This document shows positions 53,689 through 61,926 of a stretch of DNA of 64,000 bases, in pieces. Location of the stretch: assembly GCA_003246205.1 (NCBI GenBank), contig QKBC01000025.1, positions 124,001 to 188,000 of the forward strand, read 5' to 3'. The DNA is from Flavobacterium haoranii. Its GTDB lineage: Bacteria > Bacteroidota > Bacteroidia > Flavobacteriales > Flavobacteriaceae. The position numbers and the translations under genes were made by a program. The notes under the pieces are model-generated. The model did not search any database. It was not told where the DNA came from and saw only the letters and a program-made list of their open reading frames with translations. Numbering within the stretch: position 1 is the stretch's first letter; each line of letters starts with the position of its first letter.

Positions 53689-54765
53689 TTATCTAAAATA
53701 TCCGAAATCAATTTTTATAGAAAAGATATTGGAATACAAAGCATCACTTTGATTACCTAAATCTGTTAAAGCATAATCAATTTCAATTCCTTTATATTTA
53801 AAACCAACACCAAAATTAGGTTGGAAACTTAATTTTTTAGAATCGTCTATCTGTGTAATTTGTTGGAAGTTCCCTACACCACCTCTTAGGAAGATCAAAT
53901 CGATATAACCGGCTTCAAAACCAATAGCAGGATCTACACTGACAATGTTAGTAGAAATGATATCATTAGTACGGGCAAATTGCATATTTAAATTAGCAGC
54001 ACCGGTAATACTGTAATCGTAGCGAATAATATATTTTTTAGAAATACCTAATTGGGCTTTAGGTAAGGTAACTTCGCTGGTTTCCGGCAATTCCTGATTT
54101 TCACCCGGAACAGCATCTTTAATGTCGTCATATTTAGACTGATTAATAGTCCAAGTGTTATAAGTTGTCGTAATATCGCGAAGCATCAATCCGAATTTCC
54201 AGTCTTCATCATCAGAAATATATTGTAAACCTAAATCAAACCCAAATCCCCAGGAAGAAGCAAAATCACCAATGATTCTGTGGATTACTTTGGCATTAAT
54301 ACCATAATACAGATAATCAATAGGCGAACTTCTGGCGTATGAAACCGTTAACGCATAATCGGCAGTTGAAAAAAGAGAAATTCTGTTGTAGTCAATATTA
54401 CCTTGGCTATCGATTAATTGAGTCGTATCCATAATATCATCTACTCCGAATCGTATCAATGAAATACCAACAGCACTGTAAGGATCAATTGGCATAGCAA
54501 AAGCGGCATAATCATATTTGGCAATATTAGCAAAATAATTAGCGTGCATTAAAGACAACTGTTTGTCTTCTATATTCATTAAGCCTGCCGGATTCCAATA
54601 ACCCGAATTTACGTCGGCGGTTTGGGCTGTCACAGCATTACTCATTCCTAAGGCAGCGGCATCAACCCCAATACTTAAAAATTCGTTTGAATATTTCCGA
54701 ACAGATTGTGCTTCAGAAGACAAGACAAAACAAATGAATATAAAGAAGAGTAAAATCTTTTTCAA
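53689..54765 (-). CDS. PorV/PorQ-family outer-membrane protein
   Basis: A 358-residue outer-membrane beta-barrel protein. A signal peptide (LLFFIFICFVLSSEAQ, cut near 19-20) is followed by the PorV-family block SIGVDAAALGMSNAVTAQTA and SGYWNPAGLMNIEDKQL. The rest alternates polar and hydrophobic residues as in a FadL-like barrel and ends in aromatic residues (DFGYFR). PorV is the outer-membrane shuttle of type IX secretion; this is a family member and may be a paralogue rather than PorV itself. It is the first gene of a two-gene operon with the DUF4105 gene. Confidence 0.85.
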   Translation of the reverse strand: MKKILLFFIFICFVLSSEAQSVRKYSNEFLSIGVDAAALGMSNAVTAQTADVNSGYWNPAGLMNIEDKQLSLMHANYFANIAKYDYAAFAMPIDPYSAVGISLIRFGVDDIMDTTQLIDSQGNIDYNRISLFSTADYALTVSYARSSPIDYLYYGINAKVIHRIIGDFASSWGFGFDLGLQYISDDEDWKFGLMLRDITTTYNTWTINQSKYDDIKDAVPGENQELPETSEVTLPKAQLGISKKYIIRYDYSITGAANLNMQFARTNDIISTNIVSVDPAIGFEAGYIDLIFLRGGVGNFQQITQIDDSKKLSFQPNFGVGFKYKGIEIDYALTDLGNQSDALYSNIFSIKIDFGYFR

Positions 54766-54835
54766 TTTTCTTTTTTTTACAAATATCTAATAAAAATCTT
54801 AAATACTAAACTCTAAAAGTAGTAACTTATTGTAT

Positions 54836-54843
54836 TATCTTTG
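54836..54843 (+). promoter_or_regulatory. Putative -7 promoter element of pssA
   Basis: TATCTTTG is an exact TAnnTTTG match, 31 bases before ATG 54875. It overlaps the upstream TTG at 54830 that would extend the frame, so translation must start at 54875. No -33 TTG was found at the usual distance. Confidence 0.5.
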
Positions 54844-54874
54844 CTTTAAAATTAAGAAATCAATTTATTCGTAT

Positions 54875-55612
54875 ATGTCTATAAAAAAACATATTCCCAA
54901 TACTTTTACCTTGTTAAACTTATTAAGCGGACTTCTCGCTGTAGTAGAAATTTTTAACGGTTATTATGATCATGCCTTTTACTTTGTTTGTTTGGGTATC
55001 TTTTTTGATTATTGGGATGGTTTTGCTGCGCGTAAATTAAATGTTTCCAGTGAATTGGGTTTGCAGTTGGATTCTTTGGCAGATATGGTAACTAGTGGTG
55101 TAGTACCGGGATTAATGATGTTTAAACTGTTTGATTTTATACAGTCTGAGGTTCCGGAATATATGCTGACCGATGAAACTTATTATATGGGAGTTGTTCC
55201 TTATTTTGGTTTTTTGATAACGCTAGCTTCTGCTTATCGATTGGCTAATTTTAATATAGACGAACGCCAAACAGAGAACTTCATTGGATTGCCAACACCA
55301 GCAAATGCACTTTTGATCATGAGTATTCCCATGATTCAATATGCTGACCAATATCAATGGCTTACAGACTTGTTGTACAATCCTTATGTATTATTAGCAA
55401 TTACCTTAGTTAGTGCTTATTTGTTAAATGCTGAAATTGTATTATTTTCTCTGAAAGTTAAAGATTTTAGTTGGCAAAAAAGCAAATTACAAATTAGCTT
55501 TGTGTTATTCTCTATTGCTTTATTAGTGTTTTTCCAAGTGGTTGCTTTGCCATTGATCATTCTTTCTTATATTCTTATTTCGATTGCTGTTAATTTGTCT
55601 AAAGCGAAATAA
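54875..55612 (+). CDS. pssA: CDP-diacylglycerol-serine O-phosphatidyltransferase
   Basis: A 245-residue integral-membrane phospholipid enzyme that makes phosphatidylserine from CDP-diacylglycerol and serine, the step before phosphatidylethanolamine. The CDP-alcohol phosphotransferase motif is complete: DGFAARKLNVSS then GLQLDSLADM, giving the D-G-x2-A-R-x8-G-x3-D-x3-D pattern. The start PNTFTLLNLLSGLLA is typical for PssA. ATG 54875 is chosen because the upstream TTG lies in the promoter. The stop overlaps the GH25 start (TAATG). Confidence 0.92.
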   Translation: MSIKKHIPNTFTLLNLLSGLLAVVEIFNGYYDHAFYFVCLGIFFDYWDGFAARKLNVSSELGLQLDSLADMVTSGVVPGLMMFKLFDFIQSEVPEYMLTDETYYMGVVPYFGFLITLASAYRLANFNIDERQTENFIGLPTPANALLIMSIPMIQYADQYQWLTDLLYNPYVLLAITLVSAYLLNAEIVLFSLKVKDFSWQKSKLQISFVLFSIALLVFFQVVALPLIILSYILISIAVNLSKAK

Positions 55613-56460
55613 TGGCGAAAAAGAGTTATCCGTCTTCTCGAAATTACAAACCAAAGACTTTCAAAAAGTCTAAAGGAATTGGTTTTTATCTGTTTATAAC
55701 TCTTGTTTTTTTGATAGTTTCAGCTTTTGGCTTTTATTTTCGCGATGGATTTTTATACTATCTTGGATTTAAATCAAATAAAGACGAACTATCACACGAA
55801 GACAGAAAAATTGCCGATATTCGAATTTATGAAGTATTGAGCTCACATGCTAATCATGAATTTGGTTTTGATGTTTCGGAATACCAAAAAGAAATAGATT
55901 GGCAAGGTATTCAGGTTTTAGAAGACACTTTTCAGCTTTCTTTTGCTTTTATCAGAGCTACAGCCGGGCAGGATAAAATTGATACTAAGTTCAAACAAAA
56001 CTGGGAAAAGTCAAAAGAGAATGGCTTTCTACGAGGAGCCTATCATTACTATCGCCCTAATGAGAACTCCATTAAACAAGCTGAGAACTTTATCAAAACC
56101 GTGAAATTACAAAAAGGCGATTTGCCACCGGTTCTGGATATTGAGAAGTTACCTAAAAAACAATCATTAGATAGTTTAAAAATAGGATTAAAACGTTGGC
56201 TGACAAAGGTAGAGCAGCATTATAAAATGAAACCGATTATTTATACCGGTGAAAGTTACTACAACGATTTTTTGAAAAAAGAATTTTCAGATTATCCTTT
56301 CTGGATCGCCAATTACAATTTTTGGCGCAAAAATCCTGATGAACATTGGCTCATCTGGCAATTTACTGAAAAAGCAAAAATAGAAGGGATTGATGGCTTG
56401 GTTGATGTAAATGTCTTTAATGGTGATGTTGTTAAATTAATGACGTATACAAAACCTTAG
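55612..56460 (+). CDS. GH25 lysozyme-family muramidase
   Basis: A 282-residue protein with a membrane anchor (about 23-43, after a basic N-terminus) and a glycoside hydrolase family 25 domain. GFDVSEYQKEIDW holds Asp87, FIRATAGQ and GAYHYYRPN follow, and PPVLDIEKL holds Asp176 and Glu178, the expected catalytic DxE. IIYTGESYYNDFL and WLIWQFTEKAKIEGIDGLVD complete the barrel. It would cleave peptidoglycan glycan strands in the periplasm. It is translationally coupled to pssA and converges on lptB, seven bases apart. Confidence 0.9.
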   Translation: MAKKSYPSSRNYKPKTFKKSKGIGFYLFITLVFLIVSAFGFYFRDGFLYYLGFKSNKDELSHEDRKIADIRIYEVLSSHANHEFGFDVSEYQKEIDWQGIQVLEDTFQLSFAFIRATAGQDKIDTKFKQNWEKSKENGFLRGAYHYYRPNENSIKQAENFIKTVKLQKGDLPPVLDIEKLPKKQSLDSLKIGLKRWLTKVEQHYKMKPIIYTGESYYNDFLKKEFSDYPFWIANYNFWRKNPDEHWLIWQFTEKAKIEGIDGLVDVNVFNGDVVKLMTYTKP

Positions 56461-56466
56461 TTGTTA

Positions 56467-57279
56467 TTATTCTGGTTTTGATTGCTCTTCATTCTTAAGA
56501 AGTTCTCCTTTTCCATGAATAATAGTTGTTTTAGGTGCATCAAAATCGATTTTCTTTTTACGTAATTCAAAATTCTGACCTAAATAGACTCTTCTTACTA
56601 CTTCGTCTTCTGCTAATTCTTCTGGCTTTCCGGCTTTTAGAATGCCACCTTCAAACATCAAATACGTTTTATCGGTAATAGCTAAGGTTTCCTGAACGTT
56701 GTGATCTGTAATTAAGATTCCGATATTTTTATTTTTCAGTTGAGCAACAATACGTTGAATATCTTCTACGGCAACAGGGTCAACACCTGCAAAAGGTTCA
56801 TCTAATAAAATAAACTTTGGATCGGTTGCTAAAGCACGAGCAATTTCGGTACGTCGTCTTTCACCACCCGAAAGTAAATCTCCACGATTGGTACGAATAT
56901 GTTGTAGCGCAAATTCATCAATTAACTCTTCCATTTTAGCTTCTTGTTCTGCTTTAGAAAGAGTGGTCAATTGAAGAACACTCATAATATTGTCCTCGAT
57001 ACTCAATTTTCTGAAAACCGAAGCTTCCTGAGCCAAATAACCGATTCCGTTTTGAGCTCTTTTATACATCGGGAAATGTGTAATATCCATATCGTCCAGA
57101 TAAATATTTCCGCTGTTTGGTTTTACCAATCCTACGATCATATAGAAAGAAGTGGTTTTTCCGGCACCGTTTGGACCTAACAATCCCACAATTTCTCCTT
57201 GATTTACTTCAACGGAAATTCCTTTTACAACAGTTCTCTTTTTATAAGTCTTGACTAAATGATCGGCTCTTAATTTCAT
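56467..57279 (-). CDS. lptB: LPS export ABC transporter ATP-binding protein
   Basis: A 270-residue ATPase of the Lpt system that drives lipopolysaccharide from the inner to the outer membrane. Walker A is GPNGAGKT (35-42), the signature is LLSGGERRR (135-143), Walker B is FILLDEP (156-162) and the switch His is in ITDHNV. These and [14 protein letters not shown] are characteristic of LptB. I use ATG 57279 ([12 protein letters not shown]); a start eight codons upstream adds an atypical leader. About 25 charged C-terminal residues extend beyond the usual end. It follows the AhpD-like gene by 96 bases. Confidence 0.93.
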   Translation of the reverse strand: MKLRADHLVKTYKKRTVVKGISVEVNQGEIVGLLGPNGAGKTTSFYMIVGLVKPNSGNIYLDDMDITHFPMYKRAQNGIGYLAQEASVFRKLSIEDNIMSVLQLTTLSKAEQEAKMEELIDEFALQHIRTNRGDLLSGGERRRTEIARALATDPKFILLDEPFAGVDPVAVEDIQRIVAQLKNKNIGILITDHNVQETLAITDKTYLMFEGGILKAGKPEELAEDEVVRRVYLGQNFELRKKKIDFDAPKTTIIHGKGELLKNEEQSKPE

Positions 57280-57338
57280 ATTTTTTTGGTTGCTCAGTAA
57301 CAATGAAAAGGTTACATCTGGCTATTGGTTAGCAAATT

Positions 57339-57371
57339 AACAAATAAACGATTAAACAAATAAACGAATTA
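57339..57371. repeat. Short tandem repeat upstream of lptB
   Basis: Two near-identical units, AACAAATAAACGATTA and AACAAATAAACGAATTA, lie head to tail, with a partial third copy after them, in the 96-base gap between the AhpD-like gene and lptB. No known element was recognised. It may be a remnant or a slippage product. Confidence 0.6.
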
Positions 57372-57375
57372 ACAA

Positions 57376-57723
57376 TTATTTAGATTCTTCTAAAGCTTCC
57401 CAGAATTCGTAAGCTCTTCTTAAATGAGGAATTACAATTGTGCCTCCTACTAAGGTGGCAATTCCCATGGCTTCCATCATTTCTTCTTTAGTAATGCCGT
57501 TTTTGTAACTGGTTTCTAAATGGTATTTGATGCAATCGTCACAGCGTAGAACGGCGGAAGCAACTAAACCTAATAATTCTTTAGTTTTTACATCCAAAGC
57601 TCCTTCCATATACGCATTAGTGTCCAGATTAAAAATTCGCTTTACAATTTTATTGTTATCTGCCAGTAACTTTTCGTTCATTTTAGAACGGTACTCGTTA
57701 AATTCTTTTACTAAATCTGCCAT
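57376..57723 (-). CDS. Carboxymuconolactone decarboxylase/AhpD-like protein
   Basis: A 115-residue helical protein of the AhpD-like alkylhydroperoxidase/carboxymuconolactone decarboxylase superfamily. The redox pair Cys61 and Cys64 (RCDDCIKYH) with His68 is the AhpD active-site pattern C-x2-C-x3-H. GITKEEMMEAMGIATLVGG follows as usual. A thiol-based peroxidase or reductase role is likely; the decarboxylase name is historical. It lies two bases after tatC in the kdsD-tatC operon. Confidence 0.88.
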   Translation of the reverse strand: MADLVKEFNEYRSKMNEKLLADNNKIVKRIFNLDTNAYMEGALDVKTKELLGLVASAVLRCDDCIKYHLETSYKNGITKEEMMEAMGIATLVGGTIVIPHLRRAYEFWEALEESK

Positions 57724-57725
57724 TT

Positions 57726-58556
57726 TTAATATTTTTTTAGTTCTTGATTTTTACTTTCTATTCCTTTGACTACAACGGAACTGATTAAAATACTGATTTC
57801 ATACAAAATCATGATCGGAACAGCAACTATAATCTGGCTCAATACATCCGGAGGTGTTATAATTGCGGAAAGAATTAAAACAATAATAAGCGTATATTTT
57901 CGGTATTCTCTAAGGAATTTTGGAGTAACCAAACCAATTTTGGTCAAAAAATAAATGATAATCGGTAATTCAAAAAGTAATCCGGAAGCTACTGTAGACG
58001 AGCGTAATAAGCTAATGTATGAAGATAGGTCAATGTCGTTGAAGATCTCTTTACTAACATTATAATTCGCTAAAAAGTTTACAGATAGCGGAGCGATTAA
58101 AAAATAACCGAAAAGAACACCTGTGAAAAACAATAGGGAAGCTACAATAACAAAAGCCCGTGCATATTTTTTTTCATTTTCATATAAAGCCGGACTGATG
58201 AATTTCCAAAATTCCCATAAGATAAACGGAAATCCGATGATAAACCCTGCCGTGATGGACGTCCACATGTGAGCGGAAAATTGACCTCCCATTTCACGAC
58301 TTTGTATGCGGATAGGAATTTCAGTAACACAGAAGTCACCGCTTAAACCGAATTTTTGAGACAAATCACAAAAAATATGATATGTTATAAAGTCCGGATT
58401 TTTGGGACCGAAAATGATTTGGTCAAAGATAAAATCGCTGAAGAAAAAGGCTATAGTAGCACATATTATTACAGCAAGAGTACTTCTGATTAATAACCAT
58501 CTCAATTCTTCCAGATGGTCTAAAAACGACATTTCGCTAAGATTTTTATTTGCCAT
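57726..58556 (-). CDS. tatC: Twin-arginine translocase subunit TatC
   Basis: A 276-residue inner-membrane protein with six predicted helices, the receptor for twin-arginine signal peptides. The N-terminal MSFLDHLEELRWLLIRS motif is diagnostic for TatC, as are FPFILWEFWKFISPALYENE and the C-terminal SAIITPPDVLSQIIVAVP. The first periplasmic loop is longer than in E. coli (about residues 48-90, with two Cys), common in Bacteroidota. Its ATG overlaps the kdsD stop by one base. TatA is not in the window. Confidence 0.95.
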   Translation of the reverse strand: MANKNLSEMSFLDHLEELRWLLIRSTLAVIICATIAFFFSDFIFDQIIFGPKNPDFITYHIFCDLSQKFGLSGDFCVTEIPIRIQSREMGGQFSAHMWTSITAGFIIGFPFILWEFWKFISPALYENEKKYARAFVIVASLLFFTGVLFGYFLIAPLSVNFLANYNVSKEIFNDIDLSSYISLLRSSTVASGLLFELPIIIYFLTKIGLVTPKFLREYRKYTLIIVLILSAIITPPDVLSQIIVAVPIMILYEISILISSVVVKGIESKNQELKKY

Positions 58557-59521
58557 TATACGATACCTTCTTTTAGGATGTCATGTAAGTGTAAAATGCC
58601 TTTGTATTCTCCGTTATCAACAACGATTAATTGAGTAATGGCATTGTTTTCTAAAATATTTAAAGCGTCTGCTACTAAAATGTCAGAAGCTATGTGTTTT
58701 GGGTTTTTAGTCATAATGTCAGAGGCCTTCAGATGAGTAAATGTATCATTAGCATTCAACATTCTTCTAATATCACCGTCTGTAATAATACCTACAACTT
58801 TGTTGTGATCTACAACTGCTGTTACACCTAAGCGTTTCTCGGAAATTTCAACAATAACTTGTTTAATAGGGGCGTCTGGTGCTACTTCCGGTTTATGGGT
58901 AGAATCTAACATGTCCTGAACACGAAGTAATAATTTTTTACCTAAAGCGCCACCCGGATGATACAAAGCAAAATCTTCACTTTTAAACTCGCGTAATTCC
59001 ATTAAGGCAACAGCTAAAGCATCACCTAAAACCAATTGAGCAGTAGTACTGTTAGTTGGTGCTAAATTGATCGGACAAGCCTCTTTGTCTACATAAGCAT
59101 GTAAGATATAATGTGATTCTTTGCCTAAAAAAGAGTTTTTATCAGAAGTCATCCCGATTAAAATATTACCATGTCGCTTTAAAAGCGGAACGAGAACTTT
59201 AATTTCAGGGCTATTCCCACTTTTAGAGATACAAATAGTAATGTCGCCGGGTTGAATCATACCTAAATCGCCATGAACAGCCTCAGCAGCATGTAAAAAT
59301 AGGGAAGGTGTTCCGGTTGAATTTAAAGTTGCTACTATTTTTTGAGCAATAATAGCGCTTTTTCCTATACCCGTTACAATTAATCGTCCTTTAGTTTCAT
59401 AAATTTTTTGAACAGAAACAGCAAAGTCTTCTGTTAAATAATTTGTTAATTCTGAAATGGTTCGACTCTCTTCTAATATGGTTTTTTTAGCAGATTCCAG
59501 TATTGTGGCAGTTGTGTTCAA
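58556..59521 (-). CDS. kdsD: Arabinose-5-phosphate isomerase, KpsF/GutQ family
   Basis: A 321-residue sugar-phosphate isomerase that converts ribulose-5-phosphate to arabinose-5-phosphate, the first step to Kdo of lipopolysaccharide. The SIS domain (about 1-190) has VTGIGKSAIIAQK, HAAEAVHGDLGMI, ISKSGNSPEI and LAPTNSTTAQLVLGDALA; two CBS domains follow (about 205-321). The start is TTG 59521, the only start before an in-frame stop. The gene heads the operon kdsD-tatC-AhpD-like(-lptB) and fits the envelope theme of the region. Confidence 0.93.
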   Translation of the reverse strand: MNTTATILESAKKTILEESRTISELTNYLTEDFAVSVQKIYETKGRLIVTGIGKSAIIAQKIVATLNSTGTPSLFLHAAEAVHGDLGMIQPGDITICISKSGNSPEIKVLVPLLKRHGNILIGMTSDKNSFLGKESHYILHAYVDKEACPINLAPTNSTTAQLVLGDALAVALMELREFKSEDFALYHPGGALGKKLLLRVQDMLDSTHKPEVAPDAPIKQVIVEISEKRLGVTAVVDHNKVVGIITDGDIRRMLNANDTFTHLKASDIMTKNPKHIASDILVADALNILENNAITQLIVVDNGEYKGILHLHDILKEGIV

Positions 59522-59539
59522 AATGTATTAATTATTGTT

Positions 59540-59568
59540 TTGTTCTTTTAAAGAAAATTGTATCTTTA
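59540..59568 (+). promoter_or_regulatory. Putative recQ promoter
   Basis: TTG at 59540-59542, an 18-base spacer and TATCTTTA at 59561-59568 match the Bacteroidota TTG-n17-23-TAnnTTTG pattern with one mismatch, 36 bases before ATG 59605. It overlaps in space with the opposite-strand kdsD promoter. Confidence 0.55.
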
Positions 59569-59574
59569 TAATTG

Positions 59575-59582
59575 CAAATTTA
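59575..59582 (-). promoter_or_regulatory. Putative kdsD -7 promoter element
   Basis: On the minus strand this reads TAAATTTG, an exact TAnnTTTG match, 53 bases before the TTG start at 59521. It would drive kdsD, tatC and downstream genes. A -33 TTG is not evident. Confidence 0.45.
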
Positions 59583-59604
59583 TGTAAAATCATATTAATA
59601 GAGA

Positions 59605-61803
59605 ATGAAACCGAGCGAAATTGATTTACACAAAGAATTAAAGAAATATTTCGGGTTTAACCAATTTAAAGGACTACAAGAACAAGTTGTTAACAGTATC
59701 ATAAACGGACATAATACTTTTGTAATCATGCCAACAGGCGGAGGTAAATCGTTATGTTACCAATTACCGGCGCTTGTACTTGACGGAACAGCGATTGTTG
59801 TTTCTCCATTAATTGCCTTGATGAAAAATCAGGTTGATGCTATTAGAAGTTTGAGTTCAGAGCCGGGAGTGGCGCATGTACTTAATTCTTCGTTAACCAA
59901 AACAGAAGTAAATCAGGTAAAAAGCGATATTACTTCAGGAGTAACTAAATTACTGTATGTTGCTCCCGAATCTTTGACCAAAGAGGAGTATATCCAATTT
60001 TTTAATGAAGTAAACATTTCCTTTGTCGCCATTGATGAAGCGCATTGTATTTCAGAATGGGGACACGATTTTAGACCGGAATACCGAAATCTTAAGAACA
60101 TTATCCGTCAATTGGGAGATGATGTGCCAATTATTGGCTTAACGGCGACGGCGACGCCAAAAGTTCAGGAAGATATTTTGAAGAATCTGGATATGTCAGA
60201 TGCAAATGTCTTTAAAGCATCTTTTAACCGTCCGAATTTATTCTATGAAATACGCCCGAAAACTAAAAATGTGGAAGGTGATATCATTCGATTTATCAAA
60301 CAACACAAAGGAAAATCGGGTGTTATTTATTGTTTAAGCCGTAAAAAAGTAGAAGATATAGCGCAGCTGCTTCAAGTGAACGGTATTAGTGCTGTTCCGT
60401 ATCATGCCGGATTAGATGCAAAAACACGTGCCAAACATCAGGATATGTTTCTAATGGAAGATGTCGATGTAGTAGTGGCAACAATTGCTTTTGGTATGGG
60501 AATTGACAAGCCGGATGTCCGCTATGTAATTCACCATGATATTCCAAAATCATTAGAAAGCTATTATCAGGAAACCGGACGTGCCGGACGCGATGGAGGT
60601 GAAGGATACTGCTTAGCTTATTATTCTTATAAGGATATAGAGAAACTGGAAAAATTTATGGCCGGGAAACCGGTTGCGGAACAAGAAATAGGTTACGCAT
60701 TGTTACAAGAGGTAGTGGCTTATGCCGAAACTTCAATGTCCAGAAGAAAGTATTTACTGCATTATTTCGGAGAAGAGTTTGATGAGGAAACTGGAGAAGG
60801 AGCAGACATGGATGATAATGTTCGTAATCCGAAGAAAAAAGTAGAAGCTAAAGATCAGGTGAAATTGCTATTAGAAGTAATTCGTGATACGAAAGAACTT
60901 TTTAAAGCAAAAGAAATCATTTTAGCATTACTGGGAAAAGTGAATGCAGTTATCAAATCACATAAAATAGATACAAATCCGTTTTTCGGTAAAGGCGCTG
61001 ATTTCGAAGATCGCTTTTGGATGGCATTGATTCGTCAGGTTTTGGTAGCCGGTTATATCAAAAAAGATATTGAATCTTATGGTGTGATTAAACTAACGGA
61101 TAAAGGCAACGATTTTATTGAAAATCTTGAATCTTTTATGATGTCTGAAGATCATGAGTATAGCGAAAATGAAGAGGAAAATACAACAACTACAGCTAAG
61201 TCATCAGCAACAACAGATGAGGCTTTGATGAATATGCTGAAAGAACTTCGTAAAAAAGTAGCCAAAAAGTTAGGAGTTCCTCCGTTTGTAGTGTTTCAGG
61301 ATCCTTCACTGGAAGACATGTCATTAAAGTATCCTGTTTCAATAGATGAACTTGGAAACATTCATGGTGTAGGAGAAGGAAAAGCAAAAAAATACGGAAA
61401 AGAATTTGTGGCTTTAATTGCTCGTTACGTTGAAGATAATGACATTATAAGACCAGACGATTTAGTAGTAAAATCTACAGGTACAAATTCAGCTTTAAAA
61501 TTGTATATTATTCAAAGTGTCGATAAAAAATTAGGACTGGATGATATTGCTAAAGCTAAAGGTTTGGAAATGGACGAATTACTGAAAGCAATGGAACAGA
61601 TTGTGTATTCCGGAACCAAACTGAATATTAGTTATTGGGTGGATGACATCTTAGATGAAGATCAACAAGAGGAAATACACGATTATTTTATGGAGTCAGA
61701 ATCGGATAACATTAAAGACGCTTTAAAAGAATTTGACGGAGATTATGATACGGAAGAACTTCGGTTAATGCGTATAAAATTCATTAGCGAAGTAGCTAAT
61801 TAA
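59605..61803 (+). CDS. recQ: ATP-dependent DNA helicase RecQ
   Basis: A 732-residue RecQ helicase that unwinds DNA 3' to 5' in recombination and repair. The helicase core has MPTGGGKSLCYQLPAL (Lys48), DEAH at 144-147, GLTATATPKVQ and QETGRAGRDG (322-331). An RQC winged-helix region, an HRDC domain (about 530-610) and an extra C-terminal part follow. The zinc-binding cysteines of E. coli RecQ are absent: the CRR position reads SRR (Ser379), and the CGNCDNC position reads TGEGADMDDN (396-405). I believe this is shared by related flavobacterial proteins but cannot check. A terminator lies 29 bases after the stop. Confidence 0.93.
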   Translation: MKPSEIDLHKELKKYFGFNQFKGLQEQVVNSIINGHNTFVIMPTGGGKSLCYQLPALVLDGTAIVVSPLIALMKNQVDAIRSLSSEPGVAHVLNSSLTKTEVNQVKSDITSGVTKLLYVAPESLTKEEYIQFFNEVNISFVAIDEAHCISEWGHDFRPEYRNLKNIIRQLGDDVPIIGLTATATPKVQEDILKNLDMSDANVFKASFNRPNLFYEIRPKTKNVEGDIIRFIKQHKGKSGVIYCLSRKKVEDIAQLLQVNGISAVPYHAGLDAKTRAKHQDMFLMEDVDVVVATIAFGMGIDKPDVRYVIHHDIPKSLESYYQETGRAGRDGGEGYCLAYYSYKDIEKLEKFMAGKPVAEQEIGYALLQEVVAYAETSMSRRKYLLHYFGEEFDEETGEGADMDDNVRNPKKKVEAKDQVKLLLEVIRDTKELFKAKEIILALLGKVNAVIKSHKIDTNPFFGKGADFEDRFWMALIRQVLVAGYIKKDIESYGVIKLTDKGNDFIENLESFMMSEDHEYSENEEENTTTTAKSSATTDEALMNMLKELRKKVAKKLGVPPFVVFQDPSLEDMSLKYPVSIDELGNIHGVGEGKAKKYGKEFVALIARYVEDNDIIRPDDLVVKSTGTNSALKLYIIQSVDKKLGLDDIAKAKGLEMDELLKAMEQIVYSGTKLNISYWVDDILDEDQQEEIHDYFMESESDNIKDALKEFDGDYDTEELRLMRIKFISEVAN

Positions 61804-61831
61804 AAAATACAATTATAAAATAATTTTAGGA

Positions 61832-61860
61832 AACGCAGAGTTTTTGACTTTGCGTTTTTT
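61832..61860 (+). terminator. Rho-independent terminator after recQ
   Basis: AACGCAGAG and CTTTGCGTT pair as a nine-base stem (one G-T pair) around a seven-base loop, followed directly by a run of T residues. It lies 29 bases after the recQ stop and separates it from the next gene. Confidence 0.8.
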
Positions 61861-61873
61861 GTTGTGCGAAATT

Positions 61874-61900
61874 TTGTCTGTTAAAAACTTTGTATCTTTA
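61874..61900 (+). promoter_or_regulatory. Putative promoter of the MgtC/DUF4010 gene
   Basis: TTG at 61874-61876 and TATCTTTA at 61893-61900 are spaced 16 bases apart, close to the Bacteroidota pattern with one mismatch in the -7 element. It lies after the recQ terminator and 26 bases before ATG 61927. Confidence 0.5.
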
Positions 61901-61926
61901 CTATAATACATTTTAAGTTGTAATAA

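Noticed and set aside
54830..54874. TTG-initiated extension of pssA
   Set aside because: It overlaps the promoter element at 54836-54843; ATG 54875 gives the normal PssA N-terminus.
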